Below are positions 32,201 to 45,976 of a stretch of DNA of 64,000 nt, piece by piece (the stretch's first letter is position 1; each line of letters starts with the position of its first letter). The notes beneath the pieces were generated by a model that saw only the letters and a list, made by a program, of their open reading frames with translations, searched no databases and was not told where the DNA came from. Source of the stretch: Kingdonia uniflora (lineage: Eukaryota; Streptophyta; Magnoliopsida; Ranunculales; Circaeasteraceae); contig JACGCM010000786.1 of NCBI GenBank assembly GCA_014058105.1, positions 620,001-684,000 of the forward strand. Direction: 5' to 3'. Made by a program: the position numbers and the translations under genes.

Positions 32201-34837
32201 TTTGGGTCCCATTAGAACAATATTGACTCAGTTTTCCTTGAAATGTGAGGATACTTTTGACGCTTAGAGCTAATCAATGGAATTTTTATACCCAAATTTG
32301 AAGAGCAGGGTTTGAGAAGAGCTTTAAGGTTTAGGAGAGATTATGAAATTAAATGCCCACTTTGGGGTCTACAAACTAAAAAGAGAAGAATAAGCTCTTG
32401 CTAGATTAAAACTTTAATTTAACTTTGGTACATTCTTATTTCTCTGTTGCTTACTCTCTTTATGCAACTAAACGGATTAGCGGGTTACTAGAACCTTATA
32501 TTAGATCATGCTTACCGTTTGTATTTGATAGGAATCTACGACCACGCGTAGCACGTTTCATACGCCGTGTGTGCACCTTCTTATTTAGTTTTTGCTATTT
32601 ACTTTAATTGCATTATAATTAGAAAAAGTCTCATAATTAAAGTCTAGCTACGGTTTCTATTTGTGTTAGGTCTCTTCTCCTATAAAAGAGAGCCTAAGAT
32701 TAGTTCATTTTCTATGTTGGTTTTAGTGAGAGAAAAGGCTTAGCCTTAAAAAGAGAGATTGTAGAGTTTGGGGTAAATCTCATAAACCTTTTGACTTTTA
32801 TTTTATGCAATTGAAAGAACTTAGTATTAATCGAGGTTAATTTAGCTTCCGTGTATGTAGTTTTTAACAATATTACTCTAATTTTAATTTGGTGTTATCC
32901 ACTTTCTCTCTATATAGAATAGTATATTCATTTTCAGATTTTGTTTATCGCTGATATATATACTTATCGGTGGAAAAAAAAAAACGTATTTCAGGGTGTT
33001 TCTCTGGGTGTTTCTCTTGGTTTTTCTCTTGTTGGACTATCACAGAACGGGAAGAAAGAACCCAACAGACCCCAGAACCACGTACTCTCTCTTTTGCCTC
33101 ATCTTCTTGTGTATTTGCTAGAACATGACTTTACCTTTTACCTTTACTTTGGTTACAGATATTTTCTCTTTTTCTGCTTTTTCTTTATATGCTGTAAATG
33201 GTAATATGTTTCTCTAGTTGGACTTTCACAGAAGGGGGAGAACAGACCGCAGAACCACGTACTTCCTCTCTTTTGCTTTCTCTTGTGTTTTTGATAGAAC
33301 ATGACTTTACTTTATATGCAGTAATTGGATATAACACTTTAAATCTGTTTTGGACCCATCATTATCGTTTACATACATACTCATGAAAAGTACGTGTTTC
33401 ACCCTTTCAGGTCACGCCTTGGATGCTACTGAAACAGCTACTTAACTTGCGAGTCAATTGTACCTGAGGTGAGAGTCTACCAGCATAGCGATAAATTACA
33501 CGGTTTATTTTTAAATCCATCTCAAACAACTATATTCATAAAAGCTGTAATAAAAACCCAAACCGTAAATTATGTTAAAAGAACATAAATAACCTATTGA
33601 TGCTTGACAATCCTTAGACGTGAAAGTTATCATAAGAGCGCAAGCATACATCTTAAGAACAAAAGAGACATAGCGTTGAAGCTAGCCTCACACCAAAAGG
33701 CATAACCCTCACCTCAATCATTATAAAATCCTAAGCCTCAAGAGACTAAACCATGCTTAGCCTAAAAGCTTATTATTAAGCCTTCTTAAAGCTTTGAAGA
33801 ACCAACAGTTCAGTGCAGTGCTAGTTTGATACTGAAGTTTATTACAAGTAACATTACAGTTCCAGACATGCTAATTGGGGATAAGGTTCTAAGCTATAGG
33901 AGGTAGATGTTGTAGGAGTCTGGTCCTAGTAGTAAAACTATAATCTTGATCCAGCCCTACTGAATAAGCTTTTCTTCTTCTTTTTTTGCAAGATTAGCCC
34001 TATTAAAAAGGTTGTGCAAACTGCAAAGCTATAGGAGGTGGATGAGGTAGGGGCCTAGTCCTATTACTATGACTATAATCTTGATCCAGCCCTAATGAAT
34101 AAGCATTATTTTTGCAAGATTAGCCCCTATTAAAAAGATTGTACACCCTTAAATGAGAATTTAGTAAATATTTAAGACCAAGCCCAAGCAGCTCTCATTC
34201 ATTTCATAGAGCAAACAAATATCTAGTATATAGAATGGAAGCTAAGGTCGTATGATATGATAACGGACTTTATTTATATCGTTTGATCAAAGCATATAAG
34301 TAGTTCAAAGAAAATTCCTAGGGGAAGAGGTGTACACCGAGACAATATTATTAATATAAAATCTTTATTCTATGTTTTCCAAACTAATTACAGGAAGAAA
34401 CAGCATGGTATAGTGATCAAAGAACTTACCTTGAATAATCTCCCTCACATGCACTAACCCTTCACAAGTATGTCAATGCATTATAATCACTCTGAGATAC
34501 TTGCTACCCTGAACACGCACGTGGGCAAGCAGGTAGTGTCGAAAGTTCATTTCTGCACTGTCAAAAACCACACTTTAATAAATAGAATTCTAAGTATGTA
34601 CTTTAATGGAATATCAAAAGACACTTACGTCAAGGAACTGAGATGGCCTAGAAACAATATGCAAAAAGAAAAAGGAAAAAATGACAAGCAAAACGCCAAA
34701 AAATTGCAAACTAAGCATTCTTCCAACCACATCCACTCAAAATGAAGGATCTCCTTGAATCCCATCTCTTTTAAATTATTATTATACATATGTCTTCACT
34801 CCAAGATTTTGTGGCCCTTTTAGAGCATCTGTAGTCG
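32201..34837. other. Intergenic, no gene recognised
   Basis: AT-rich. Contains local near-repeats: about 33895-33985 and 34030-34105 share GCTATAGGAGGT(A/G)GATG and CTTGATCCAGCCCTA blocks. About 32985-33065 and 33220-33260 share GGACT(A/T)TCACAGAA. None encodes a recognisable protein. Confidence 0.45.
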
Positions 34838-35115
34838 ACTCTCTAAATATTAGTCACCAAATTTGGCCTAATAAAAGTCAAATAATTGTTTCTACTACAT
34901 TTGACTCGTCAAATGTCACATGTAATCTTTCCCAGAAAACATAGGTATATTTGTTTTAATTCAAACCAAATTTGATTCCCACATATGCATTAAATTTGGT
35001 TCGGAGAGTTAAATATGTAGTCAAATTTGGAGAGCCAAAATAACTTTAAGTAATTTGACTTTAATTTGGAGAGTTGGTGTATGTGTTTTTTTAGGGATTT
35101 GGCTCTCCAAATTTG
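34838..35115. repeat. MITE-like fold-back remnant
   Basis: Begins with GAGCATCTGTAGTCGACTCT, like the ends of plant MITEs. Internal inverted matches: ACTCTCTAAATATTAGTCAC..AAATTTGG (34838-34867) with 34998-35029, and CAAATTTGGAGAGCC (35021) with GGCTCTCCAAATTTG (35101). A second complete terminus is not found, so it is probably truncated. Confidence 0.4.
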
Positions 35116-36508
35116 CCTTTTAAGCCAATATGGAGAATCGGCGACATAAACTCTTACTTCATAGGCTACTCTGCTATTTAAGCTCCCAAGCACCCGTGCT
35201 CAGAAAAATGTTTACCTTCAATTTTTTCTTCTTCCCCAAATACTGGTAATTGGGCACCAATATCATGTTCCATACGAAAGAAGAAGAAATTCTCTAGATT
35301 ATTTTGTCTTTGTCGGAGAAAGTATTCCACCCAAAGAATAAACTCGTAATTAAAACTCTCTGAAGATTTTCCTCCATTTTGGTAATACCAATCACAAGAC
35401 CATACCAAACTCAAAACTCTTAACGTTCTCCCCGCTCAAAATTTGTAACTACTTTACGAGAATAGCTTTGTTCACACTGTGCATATGTTGATTAGTGACC
35501 CACCCTTAGATCTTCGGTTTCATTTAAATCAAACAAGCCTGAATGGAAATCAATTGGGTCGAGTTTGTCTTTTTAGAGTTAGATTCCACAATTACTGATT
35601 TGAATTATCAAAAAATATATAAATATAAATATCTAGAGTAAATTCAATTAATTTCATAATTTCATCTCATGGTAGCTCAAATGGATAACAAATGAAATTA
35701 AGACAAAGTCCTAGAAACTGTACCTTGAGGAAGAAGAAAAAGGGTAGGAAAAAAAAGTGCCACATAAGCACCTCTTTCGTAGCATATCATTAATTTAGAA
35801 GCTTCATGCAAGCATAGGTTATTTTATTTTTTGGCTACAGATTTTGAACTCTTCTAGTAATTGCTTTCTTTTGTAAATTCGTCTAATTTACATTACTTTG
35901 TCTCTTTCTATTTTCTTTTGTAAAGTCAGAGATTTATTTAAAATAAAAAGAGGACTTACATAGATTACAAGAAAAGTAGAAACAAGGGCATAACATGAGA
36001 GATGTTACCAGGTTGACCCCGCCCTCTCTCTTTTTTTATATCGAATTGCCTCACATTTTATTCCAAGAAAGTGGCCCACTAATGACTTACCCACAATCGG
36101 GAGAAAAAACACCACATGTTTTTACCCTACCCGATAAATTTGCCAAAATTCAATCCAAAACAAGGTTGTTATGAGACCAAGTTTAGCTAGTTTATCTAGA
36201 AAGATCAATTCAAATTCCATGTGCAAAAGGATCGGGAAAAGATGGTCTATGGATTCTCATCCCTTTCACATGGAGCAATTACGCTTACACAGATTCTCAT
36301 CAGTGAAGGCTTTGTTTAAGTAAATGTTACAAGCAAAAAAGACCACTTTGGCAAGTAATTTGACGACATATATTTTCTTCACATTGAAAGACTGGAGAGT
36401 TATAAAGGTGACCAATAGAACCTTGTAGAATAGGAATAACCTTAAAGAAAAAAAACCTTTTGTAGTAACCCACATTCCACCCAAATCCTCCCCCTTTTAT
36501 AGTAAGAC
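35116..36508. other. Intergenic, no gene recognised
   Basis: AT-rich sequence with short frames on both strands that have no recognisable motif. Confidence 0.4.
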
Positions 36509-37557
36509 ATGTTACCTAGGCTATACAATAAAACCGAGAAACCGAACTGATCCGAATAGGCGGGTTTTTTCGGTTCTTGACAGAGCCGGTTTGGTTCTCG
36601 GTTATCAATGTTGAAAAACTAATCACTTCGGTTCCGTTTCGGTTTTTGGAGTCGGTTAACCAACTAAGAACCGAATCGAGGCAAAAAGGTTATTGTTGTT
36701 ATTTTATTTTGTGTGTTCAAGGGTTAAAAAGAAAGTTTTCTTTCTCGTAGCTAACAACTGACCTCACCATCTCTCTCTTTCTCCCTCTCTCTCTCTCATA
36801 AACATAAGCAAGCTTCACCTTACTCCATCTCCATTAAAGATCAAAATCTTCAACGTTATGACCACCACAACAATCTCCTCTCCCCTCAATCTCACCGACC
36901 AACCATGTATCATCATCTCCCACCTACCAAGAACTAATTCAACTTATTAAACCCAAAATCCCACCTAATCGCACAAGGAAGACTAATAAGCCAACATCCC
37001 TCATTGAAATTTTGAGGTTTCCAACATACCCATTGTTGAGAGAAATTCAACGATCACAGCCATGCTTGGTTAAAACGGAGCTATGTAATTTGTGAGGGAG
37101 ACGAGTTGGGGGTGGTTCAGATCAAGAGAGATGGCGGTGGCTCTAATCGAGAGAGATGATGGTGTTGAATTTAAAGAAGTTAATTCCCCTAATTTCATGG
37201 ATCAGAATGAATAAGAATTATGGGTATGATTCAACAAAAATAGATATGCCTAGAACTGTAAAAGGTATAATTTCATGATTTCAAGCTCTAAAACCTTCAA
37301 AGAGAGATAGAGGGGGGCAAATCATTCAAGCGACATGATTTTTTTCCCATAACTGAGAACTAAAGGAGTGGAAATAGTAGAGAGAAGACGGAACAGAACC
37401 GAGAACTAAACCGAACCGGATAAATCGAGTCGGTTTTTAACTGATTTAACAAGTGACCTGGTTCGGTTTTCAGTTATGTTTTATGTAAAACCGGTTCGAT
37501 TTTCGGTTCTGGCATAGAACCGGCCCGAATCGAACCGCGTAGAACCCTAATGTTACC
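36509..37557. mobile_element. hAT-like non-autonomous element with 8-bp target duplication
   Basis: ATGTTACC occurs at 36509-36516 and 37550-37557, framing a 1033-bp insert (36517-37549) with short inverted termini TAGGCT/TAGGGTTCTA. Both ends are followed by many copies of AACCGAACCGG / CGGTTCGGTTTTCGG in opposite orientation, forming subterminal inverted repeats. Eight-base duplications and TAGGG-type ends are hallmarks of hAT elements. The centre (about 36760-37330) holds CT-rich and other sequence without a transposase frame, so it would rely on an enzyme from elsewhere. Confidence 0.75.
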
Positions 37558-38882
37558 CACCCAAACCCTCAGCCTCCTTTCCTGGATGATAGTGGAAATT
37601 AACTAGTTTACCACGAAAATGCAACAGTAGCATTTCATGCTCTCTAAAACTACAGAAATCCCAAATTCAATGATACAAATGTGTAATAAGAGCTCATGAT
37701 ACCTGGGATAGTGAAGTCACGATGATCTGAAATGTTAAACGAATAGGGATGGGATTCTTTTAGAGAAGATAAGCAATCAATGACTTTCCGAACCACAACC
37801 GATCTCGTACGCAACAACAATTAAATTATACAACTTTATTTCACAAACCTATTGGATTTTATTTTCCTCGTCCGTATGAGAGAGAGAGAGAGAGATCATG
37901 ATGTTATGCAACTTCTCCACCCCTTCATATGGGAGAATAATGAAAGACAATAATGGACATATTAGAATAAATAATCTTTTGGAGAGTCAACTTTCACCTT
38001 TCGAAAAATACCTAGCCTTCCAACCACTAAATATGTGCCTTAATCTCGTCCGGCCGTCCCCAAGTTTAATTTCCTTAACATGGCTAGTTTCATGAAATTT
38101 GGCTCCTACCTTACCCCCTCTCCCGCTTCATTTACCCTTTTGGAGGACAAGCCTTCTCCTACTTTATCATGTTGTATTAGTGCACTTCTCGTCTTCATAA
38201 CACAATAGGATCCTCATTTTTTTCCTAATGCTTGGTCACATAAGATGTAAAGGAGGATGAAAAGAAGGATTCTACATGTAGAGCATCCCTGTAAGGAAAA
38301 AATAAAAAATTGTGGCACTCCTGGATATGACATTCATTAAATTAAACTTATTGAGGGTGCCTACAAGGAGGAAGAAAAAAAAAGTACTTTGGTCCTTAGC
38401 TTTAGCATTATCATCATATGGGACTTTATTATAAATATAGGGGACTTTTGCTCTGGTTTTCTTTCATCTTCCCTTATCAGCAAATAATAAACTCTTAAAT
38501 CATCATAGTTCTTAAATCATCAGTTGTCACAAAATACTTTGGATTGCGTAGCTTAAATTTACAAAAGACACGAGTTATATTTATTCATACTTTAAAGGTT
38601 TGTGAAAACTATGGGCATCTCATCTAAATTGCATGGTTATATAGATTTCATGTGCTCAATTTGTTGCTTGTGACGTAAATTGTTTCATTATTTTAATTTC
38701 TGCAATGACGGTTAAATTATGCAAACAATAATGTATTAATGGAATATTAAATCTGGTGCAGAATTATAGATGTCTTATCAGATGGAAAGTTTAGATGGGG
38801 AGACTCCATAGCAACTACTTCAAAAAACAAATATATAAGCAACTTTGTGCATGAAGAGGAGATGAAGGCCAAAAGATTCAGT
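37558..38882. other. Intergenic; GA microsatellite
   Basis: A run of GA repeats at about 37879-37895. No gene recognised. Confidence 0.45.
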
Positions 38883-39132
38883 GCAAGCACATTGTCTAAT
38901 CTTGCTTCCTGGACCTACGATAAAAAAAACCTTCAAACTATTCTATTTCAAATTTGATATTACTATGTTTGGGTATGGAGAGCTTTTGAAAGTATTATTT
39001 GTTTTATGCAAGCACATTGTCTGATCTTGCTTCCTGGACCTACGATAAAAAAGCCTTCAAACTATTATATTTCAAATTTGATATTACTATGTTTGGGTAT
39101 GGAGAGCTTTTGAAAGTATTATTTGTTTTATC
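38883..39132. repeat. 125-bp tandem duplication
   Basis: Unit starting GCAAGCACATTGTCT at 38883 and again at 39008. The copies differ at a handful of bases. Non-coding. Confidence 0.9.
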
Positions 39133-41756
39133 AAATGGATGTGGTCCATGTGGATATAGACACCCCGTTGTTTTCTAGCGTTCTGATTTGTTCATTGCCT
39201 TAATAGCTTGCAATGGATGGATAGTTTGAGCCTATAGCGCATCTTTATTTACCTTGATATGTCAACTGTCAACATAAGGTTTTTAATTAGGAAGTCTATC
39301 TTGTACTTCTTTTTTACCATGTGAGTTGATTGGTATATACTGTACTGGAACCACGACCACACTCAACTGACCTAAGTGTGCAATGTCCACACTACCTTCC
39401 AAGCTCCTTATATTTGACGTTACCAATGTCGAGCACGGGCACAGCCTCAAACCCAAAAAAAATAAAAAAGGTTCCCCATATCTCAATTGGGTAAATAATG
39501 CACTAAAAAATCAAAAGTATCTTTGGTTCTTCTATTGTTACATTGTTAAACCCATGCCATTGAGCCTGAACACTCCAGTTTCTATTGTTTTTATTGTTCC
39601 TGGAGATAACTTCATAAACTTCGTAAAACCTTTACTGATAGTCTCCAGTTTAGAAACCTTCACCACCACAATGATAAGAGAAAAGCGTGTATACCCTTTT
39701 TATTGTCTCTAATAGTCACTCTTATATCATATTTTGAGAAACCATTTACTGGGACTGATGATTAAGTCAATTTCTCCGACTTTCCCTAGAACCATCCTTC
39801 TAACCACATAATCCATAAAACTGAACTAACATAATCTTCATGCCATCGGTTATCACCCTCTTCATTCTTATGGGCAAATATCTCAGTATAACTTTCCACA
39901 CACTTTCAATCAAACTAAGGGGTCATCCACCCCATTTGCTTTAGGGACAAATGAATTACACATCGTACTGGAGCCAAAAATCAATGTAGTTATTTTCTGG
40001 ATAGTTATCTTTTGCATCCTCTCATATCTCCAAAGCCAAAGCTCCAAGCTTTGATTTTTCCCTCTGGGGCATTAGCTTTGATCCCGTATACGAACCATAT
40101 GAGCTCCCAACTTTACGATACTAGTTTTAGCTCATTCTCGTGGCACAAGTGAAGCATGCATCCCAAGCTAAGTTCCTGAAAAAAATACACACCCCTAAGG
40201 CCCTAAACCACAACCCACTAAAACCTCATTCCAATCTCGCAGGATTAACCACAAGAAACTACCTAATTAGCAGGATTAACCTTGTATGAACTAACTACCT
40301 CAAATTCAAATTACACAAACAAATAATCACTAACATAATCGATCTGATGCTTAGAACTGTTAAAATTAACAAGTGTTGATCTAAATTCAATAAAAACACG
40401 CAAATTAGAGAACAAGAATTGGACCTTTAATGAATAAAATGCCATCATCGATCGATTGATTCACTCACTCTCGAGTCTCGAGTCTCGATTTAGATGAGAG
40501 TATGCTTCGTTGAGAGCGTTGGAGAGAGAGATGTGTTAGTCACGTGAATTATCTTCCGTAAAACTACAAAAATAACCCTGAATATCTGTTAAATTACTTG
40601 TACTTGCACTTCTGTTACACGGCGAGATCTATGTGCTTAGAGTTTAGTCAACTGCTTTAGATCTAAATTACTGAAATACCCTTTTTTTTTATAACAGCGA
40701 CCAAAAACACAATCACATGGTATTCAATTATTCATCAAATATTATTAGGAGATAAATTGCGAAATAGGGTGCGGTAACCCAAACTCTAAAACCTCACCCT
40801 ATCCCATTATTTTTATGTTTATATAACCATAGTTATCAATCGAAATAGGGTGCGGTAATCACAAAACAAGGTGATCTTTAAGCACCCTTTATAGATGATG
40901 GTTTATCGGCTCTGAAGTTACTCCCAGTTGCAATTCTCGTGTAGTCATCGATTATTTCGATTAAAGTACAAGAGGTTCTTATCTAATTACAAGGTTGATG
41001 AAAACAACAAACCCCTCTTCGATGATCGGTCGACGTAAATCTTCGTCATAAAAGAAGTAAATTAGAAGAGAGACCTAATTTGTGCATTTTTTTATTTTTC
41101 CATCTCTATATAATATTAGGAATGAAAGGCGATGCTTCATGAGAAGTAAATCAAAAGTTTGACTGTCACTACCTTGATTGTTAAACTAATTTCGCTTTGA
41201 ACAATTTTAAATACACCTCAAACTCTAAAAGCTCACCCCATCCCATTATTTTTAAGTTAATTGCACCTCTTAACATTCAAAGACAAATATACCCCAAAAT
41301 AAAAATAATAACTATTTTTCAATTTAAAAGCTCACCCCCTCCCTAATGCCTACTACCATCATTTTCTAGCCTAATTTGTCGTAAATCCAACAAATTATTT
41401 TACTCTTGCCAATTCTCATTATCCCAACCTTGCGTGCCAATTAAATGAGCATATATGAGATAAAAAAGTTGTAATTTTTATGTCCCTATTTTTTTTTACT
41501 AATAAGTAACGAGAAAAGAACAAAATAAAAAAATTCAAAGATATATAAGTTGGATTAGTCTCATCATCTCCATATCTAAAATCTAATTAAATAAACCAAG
41601 CAAAGCATAAGCAAGTGCAAAATGCGGAAATAGAGAGGATTTTATGTGAAGGCTTAGCAACCCTAGAAAAGGAATTTGAAGACTACCTAATAAACTAGTA
41701 CTCTATCGAGTAAACTTGCGGAAACTTATGAACTCATTACTGATTGATTAAACTCT
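39133..41756. other. Intergenic, no gene recognised
   Basis: The longest frame is 109 codons (39383-39712) without recognisable motifs. The phrase AAATAGGGTGCGGTAA recurs at 40758 and 40838, and CCCATCCCATTATTTTTA-type phrases recur at 40797 and 41250, suggesting small local duplications. Confidence 0.4.
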
Positions 41757-43837
41757 TTTTTATGAACTTATGCCACCATATGTAAACTTTAATGATAGTA
41801 TAAGTTTCAAATTTTTTATTTTTTATTTTTTTGTCATTTCTCCCTATAATGTGTTTGTAAACAATTCGAATTTCGAACAGAATTTGTTTAATTCTTCACC
41901 TTTCAAGTTCAAATAGGGCATTTCGATTAAGTATGAGAATTACAAGTTCTTCCTTGATTTTCTGCAACAAACTTCTGGTCAAAATCTTTTGAAATTTTGT
42001 CATTGAGATTACGGCTGAGTTTGGTTCGAGGCAAACTGGATGCAATTGCAACAATTTGCATTTTAAACCGATTGTAGGTGTTTGGTTTGACTTAAATTCA
42101 AGGGGAATCAGTTATAGGTGTTTGGTTCGTTGCAAATACAAGTCAACTGTAATCTTGGCTACTTACATGTATTTGGTTCGTTTTCGTAAAACAACTACAA
42201 ACAGTTTGTAAGTGTTTGTTTCAATGTTAATTATCCAATGCAAAAGCAAGGAATTTGTATTTGGTGTAAAAATGAATTTTTTTTTTTTTTTTTGCATTCA
42301 GTTGCAGCCAAAAATCTATGTAACAAGTTGCAACTCTCCAAACTCTTCCCTTCTCCATGAAAAAAAATAAATTAATAATTACTCGTGGATAACAAAAATT
42401 ATGGCTTATCAATTGCAGTTTTTCACTTATTCTCAAGCACTTCTACTAATCCATCTAATAAATATTTATTATTTTCTTTCAAATTGTCATATCTCTACAA
42501 CAACAGAATACCAAAAGTGCATGCACATTTCTCTCACTCTCCCAAACCATTAATGATGATTACCTCAATCTCCCTATACTCCGCATTTACTTTATCTATC
42601 AAAACCAATGCCAAAACATGAATCCAAATCAAATTGTTTATTATTTGTTGACAAAGAAATTTTGCAATTCACATTGATAGCCTCAAGATCATCACCGTTA
42701 AAGCCTCTATCTCTCTCTATCCGGGTGTTCCCCGATTGATTGTGTTATATGATTCATGTATGTGATCGTTACCCAATTGATTTTTTTATATGATTAATGC
42801 CTCTAACCAAACATAAACATTTGTTTATACTCCACTAGCATTATTTTAAGCCAAACACATGTTAATAAGTTGCATTGTATTATTTGCAACACATTGTAAA
42901 TACAATTCATTTGTGTTGCATTGCAACCAATGTTTTGCAATGCAAGTCATGTGCAAATGCAAGGGAATTCAATTGCAGGTAAATTGTTGAAATGCACTTG
43001 CAAAGTGTTATTTTTCCAGCTCATTATTTGCATTACAACACATTTGCAAATGCAACAGCATTGAAGTTGCATTTGCAATAGATTTGCATCGAACCAAACT
43101 GAGCGTACAAGTTTTGCTGTGTAATTAATTTTGAGCACTACATGAAAAGAGAGGTAATATATGAAGATACATATAGGGTTCAATTACTGTCATTGATGAC
43201 ACTATCTTAACCACAAAAATGAAGTGGTATACAAACACAGAAAAATTCCGACAATATTTGAACTTTTTCCATGACTGAAGCTAACAGTGGAATCCAATTT
43301 CAGGGAAACTAAAAGAAGAGTGCTGGAAAAGGAAAATTCCAGAATTCGGGCTTTCCTTGAAACAAACATGAGTAAAAATCACTTGCGGCCTTTTGTTTCA
43401 GTAAAATAAAGTGCAAAACTGGCCAATATTTTTCTAGCTTGGTACCAGAAAATCATGTGGAAGGCAAAGACATCTCTTTAAAACAATTCACATCAAATGT
43501 CCACCCGTGAGAGTCAAATACTATAGATAGTTTTCATTGCAAAGGTGTAGGGATTTGGTGAGTCTGTAAATATCCATGCAGAAAACTTGCATGTGCAAGA
43601 AAATAAGGACATCAAAACATAAATTAATAATCTGCGAAGGAAATTAAACTGCTCCGACGTGCAAACGGGATACAAATATATGGGAAACATCCATCTTTGA
43701 TGTCAGTTCTACCATCCACTTCCTTTTACTTGCACATTTGTGGGACCATCTTCGCTCCGACGTACAAACGGGATAAAAATATATGGGCTGGTCATGGGCA
43801 ATTATAGACATGTTTTCAATTTGCATTCGAGTGAAAA
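41757..43837. repeat. Dispersed repeat near NLR loci, occupied by a TIR element
   Basis: Outside 42013-43105 this region matches 7479-7960 (inverted) and, from about 43236 to 43837, matches 53001-53640 (direct). The homology with the 53-kb copy stops at GTGAAAAACCA; here Harbinger transposase sequence follows. Confidence 0.8.
42013..43105. mobile_element. Non-autonomous TIR DNA transposon, about 1.09 kb
   Basis: Ends are inverted repeats of about 20 bp: G(G/C)CT(G/C)AGTTTGGTTCGA(G/T)GC. TAC flanks both sides (42010-42012 and 43106-43108). The related repeat at about 7741-7770 reads GAGATTACAAGTTTTG without the element, which is an empty site. The 3-bp duplication and GTTTGGTTC-type ends fit a Tourist/PIF-Harbinger-like element. 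The interior is full of TTGCAAATGCAA and TGTTTGGTTCGTTGC variants and has no transposase frame. Confidence 0.78.
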
Positions 43838-43913
43838 ACCATCGCCGAAGTAAAACCGCCTTACGATGCGTACTTTTTTCGGCGAAGATTTCGAATGTCG
43901 CGTGATCTATTTC

Positions 43914-44332
43914 TGACACGGACCAACTTAAAATCAAGCTTGGCACGTGCGGCACTCGAGACACCTGTCCCAAGTAAGCCTAATTACTCTTCTCTATCAA
44001 TTGTTTAGCAACACAACATCGCAAAGCATCACATAATCTCAACGCATCACAAACACTGTACAAATGGTCTTTGAAGGCATCATTTCATTCATATATCAAC
44101 AACTATTACAAAACACTATTACATGCTTAAATTCCTTCTTGGGTGTATCGGATACTAGTCCTCTACATATATAGGAAATTGGAAAACAGCTAAGTTCTAA
44201 AAGGAAACATCAAAAGTGGAGACGAAGCGTACTCCCCCATTTTCCTAAGCTAACATTTACAGAAATAAATGAAAATTTGTACAAAGCTTTCTTACAACCT
44301 AAGAATACTATTTACAAAGCCTGGGCGTCACA
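43914..44332 (-). repeat. 3' LTR of the Gypsy element
   Basis: Reads TGTGACGCCC...GTCA on the minus strand. A TATATA motif lies near 44165. Confidence 0.93.
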
Positions 44333-44476
44333 CTCTCTCCCACTCAGCTTGGAGACACCCTCATCGACTTTTTCTTCTGCTTCCACATCTGCCTATTCTC
44401 TTTCCTCTCTTGCTTGGACTCAGTCTTCCTTAGTCGGACCAGAAGGGGATGAGAATCTTAGTGCCCCCAGCTGGCT

Positions 44477-45976
44477 TCAGTATCTGGCAGATCCTTCCAC
44501 TTTGGTGTCCAGGTCAACATGGGTCACTCTGTGAGCAAGAACACTCTCTGGAACTTCGCTAGAGCTGACTGACTTGAGCGGAACATGAGGCCTGACGGTA
44601 CTTCTACTTGGATCTTCCTTGTCTTGGTGGTAAGGCTTCAAAGCACTGGCATGGAACACTGGATGGATGAAGCGAAGGTGGGATGGTAACTGAAGCTTGT
44701 AGGAAACCTTCCCAATTTTCCTAATGATCGGCATCGGACCGATGTACTTGGATACTAGCCCTTGGTGTATTCTGCCACCTCGGCGCTTGAGATGGAATCT
44801 CTTGATCAGAACAAGGTCCCCAACTTGAAAAGGATGTGATCGTCTCTTCTGATCGGCCCACTTCTTCATTCTGGCTGACGCTTTCTCCAGATAGGCCCGA
44901 GCAATATCGGTATTTTTCTGCCATTCCTTTACAAACTGGTAGGCTCTCAGAACACTTCCTTTGTAATCGGAGGCCACTGTGTGCGGCGTGAGGGGCTGCT
45001 GTCCTAACAGTATCTCGAAAGGACTTTTGTTGGTGGAGGAACTCTTCTGCAGATTAAAGCAAAACTGTGCTACATCCAAAAGTTCGGCCCAATCCTTCTT
45101 GTTCACCCTGACAAAGTGCCGGAGGTTTTCTTCTAACATTGCATTGAAGTGTTCTCTCTGATCATCTGATTGTGGATGGTTACTGGTTGAAAAGTTGAGA
45201 GTGGATCCCAGTAATCTAAATACTTCCCTCCAAAACTTCCCAGTAAATCTTGGATCTCTATCGCTGACAATGTCCTTTGGCACCCCCCAATACTTTACAA
45301 CATGCTTCACAAAGAGACACGTTGTTTTCTCTGCCGTACAAACAATTAGAGTTGGAATGAAGGTTGCATACTTAGAGAACCGGTCGATGATCACGAGTAT
45401 GGAACCATACCCTTTCGTCTTGGGTAACCCAGAGATAAAGTCCATAGAGACACTTTCCCAAGGTCGTGTCGGCACGGGAAGTGGTTCCAGCAATGCAAGT
45501 GGCAAATCCCGATCAACTTTATCTTGCAGGAAAATGTGGCAAGTCCGCGTATAATCCATCACTTCATTCTGATCATTTGGCCAATAATAACCCCTGTGCA
45601 ACAAGGATAGTGTTCTCTGCCAGCCCGGATGGCCTGCCCAAAGAGTATCATGGCACTCCTTGATCAGTTCCCGCCTTAGACCTGCGAACCGAGGAACATA
45701 AAGTCGTTGTCCCTTCGTGTATAAAAGACCATCTTCCACCCAGAACCGTCTTGTCTTCCCCTATTTTACCAAGTTAATCATGGCCTGGGTCTGAGGATCT
45801 ACCGCTAACCCTTCGCGGATCCTATCATGGAGGGCGCTGGTAACATAGAAGTGAGACTGTTCGGCAGCTGTAGAGGTGGCCGCAAGTTCATCCTTATGAC
45901 TTAATGCATCCGGCACATTGTTCATCCTCATTGGCTTGTGCTCGAGATCTAAATCAAACTCGGCTAGAAACTCTTG
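44477..45976 (-). pseudogene. Gypsy integrase with degenerate chromodomain-like tail
   Basis: After the RNase H end and another stop near 45762 (before MEDGLLYTKG, 45739), a 420-residue frame encodes integrase: H2C2 zinc finger (HPGWQ..L...YYWP, with CHIFLQ instead of the usual CHICQQ, so one zinc Cys is lost); catalytic Asp in SMDFISG and SDRDPRF and Glu in the QREHFN motif; then GPMPI and HPVFHASALKPY of the C-terminal domain. The frame stops at 44477 within a region (SARY.., EDWVQ further on) that resembles the start of a chromodomain-like tail. Confidence 0.88.

Noticed and set aside
33400..33480. Possible third exon of the methyltransferase
   Set aside because: It follows a TTTCAG acceptor-like site, but the translation has a stop after a few residues and no SAM-methyltransferase motif.
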